From positions 124,001-188,000 of the forward strand of contig CBDHFQ010000007.1 of NCBI GenBank assembly GCA_965262565.1: 64,000 bases of DNA, given 5' to 3'. Shown piece after piece: positions 63,750-64,000 of the stretch. The position numbers were made by a program, and so were the translations under genes. This DNA comes from CBDHFQ01 sp965262565. GTDB lineage: Bacteria; Bacteroidota; Bacteroidia; J057. A model generated the notes under the pieces. The model was not told where the DNA came from, did not search any database, and saw nothing but the letters and a program-made list of their open reading frames with translations. Every line of letters starts with the position of its first letter. Within the stretch, counting starts at the first letter, position 1.

Positions 63750-64000
63750 TTCTATAACATTAGTCTGTTGAGTTGCTATTAGCTCATGCAATAGAAAAAC
63801 CGTTTTTAAATAACTGAATTTGAATAGATAACTTTCGTTTGAACAATTCAAAAGTAGTACGAATTTCGGTCATTTCTTACAGATGTTACTTTTTTAGATT
63901 ATTTTGTAGGATGAATAGTCAGGAAGGAGGATTAAGTGGTTTATTGGGATGTAAGTATTTGATAATATTTATCTTTTATCTAGATTTCGAGTGTAAAAGA

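Noticed and set aside
63911..64000. Open plus-strand frame at the window end
   Set aside because: Only 30 codons, no signal or recognisable motif; could not be supported.

Overview
The window is about 64 kb of AT-rich chromosomal DNA from a member of the Bacteroidota, most likely a marine-type Cytophagales or related lineage (inference). The support is two proteins with type IX secretion (T9SS) C-terminal sorting domains, an ECF sigma / FecR / STN-TonB-receptor trio, an MlaE-F-D lipid transporter of the Bacteroidota layout, a Bacteroidota-style Tgt, two formylglycine sulfatases, tandem DUF1593 proteins, and two promoters matching the TTTG-N17-23-TAnnTTTG pattern of this phylum. I found no rRNA, tRNA, CRISPR array, insertion sequence or prophage.

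Layout. 1-14.3 kb: export and scavenging genes (lipoprotein start, sulfatase, amidohydrolase, DinB-like protein, secreted HExxH protein, two VOC proteins, PLP decarboxylase, two DUF1593 proteins, SIMPL protein, beta-lactamase-fold hydrolase, methyltransferase) and the remnant of a DUF2268-type metalloprotease. 14.3-21.6 kb: a giant surface protein with signal segment, 12-Asp tract, two Ig-like modules, eleven 127-residue repeats, two SdrD B-like modules and a T9SS tail. Its frame is broken twice by opposite 1-nt indels inside the near-identical repeats. 21.7-25.4 kb: a PQQ dehydrogenase with a cytochrome c insert, next to a second sulfatase. 25.5-34.5 kb, minus strand: Ldh-type oxidoreductase and mutS, a catalytic/non-catalytic M16 peptidase pair, a solo MoxR ATPase and a small protein. 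34.7-38.7 kb: ligase-associated exonuclease, ATP-dependent DNA ligase and an MscS channel. 38.9-45.9 kb: a secreted unknown, an orphan LytTR regulator, the Prc protease, tgt, and two membrane proteins, one ceramidase-like. 46.4-49.1 kb: mlaE-mlaF-mlaD. 49.1-52 kb: a small membrane protein, a MATE exporter and purU. 52.2-56.5 kb: sigma, FecR and TonB receptor. 56.5-62.3 kb, minus strand: HD/cNMP-binding fusion, threonine-synthase-like PLP enzyme, SDR and IlvD/Edd dehydratase. The window closes with a T9SS cargo protein.

How the parts work together (inference): sulfatases, the PQQ dehydrogenase, DUF1593 proteins and the IlvD/SDR pair suit a life on sulfated or plant/algal polysaccharides and sugar acids. 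The T9SS proteins and Mla transporter serve the cell surface. The sigma/FecR/TonB trio is a self-contained transenvelope signalling circuit for an unknown ligand. I see no convincing new defence or mobile system. The most unusual items are the giant repeat gene with compensating frameshifts and a chimeric unit, the Tgt lacking its zinc cysteines, the HD-cNMP fusion, the MscS channel with a duplicated membrane module, and the collapsed DUF2268 gene.
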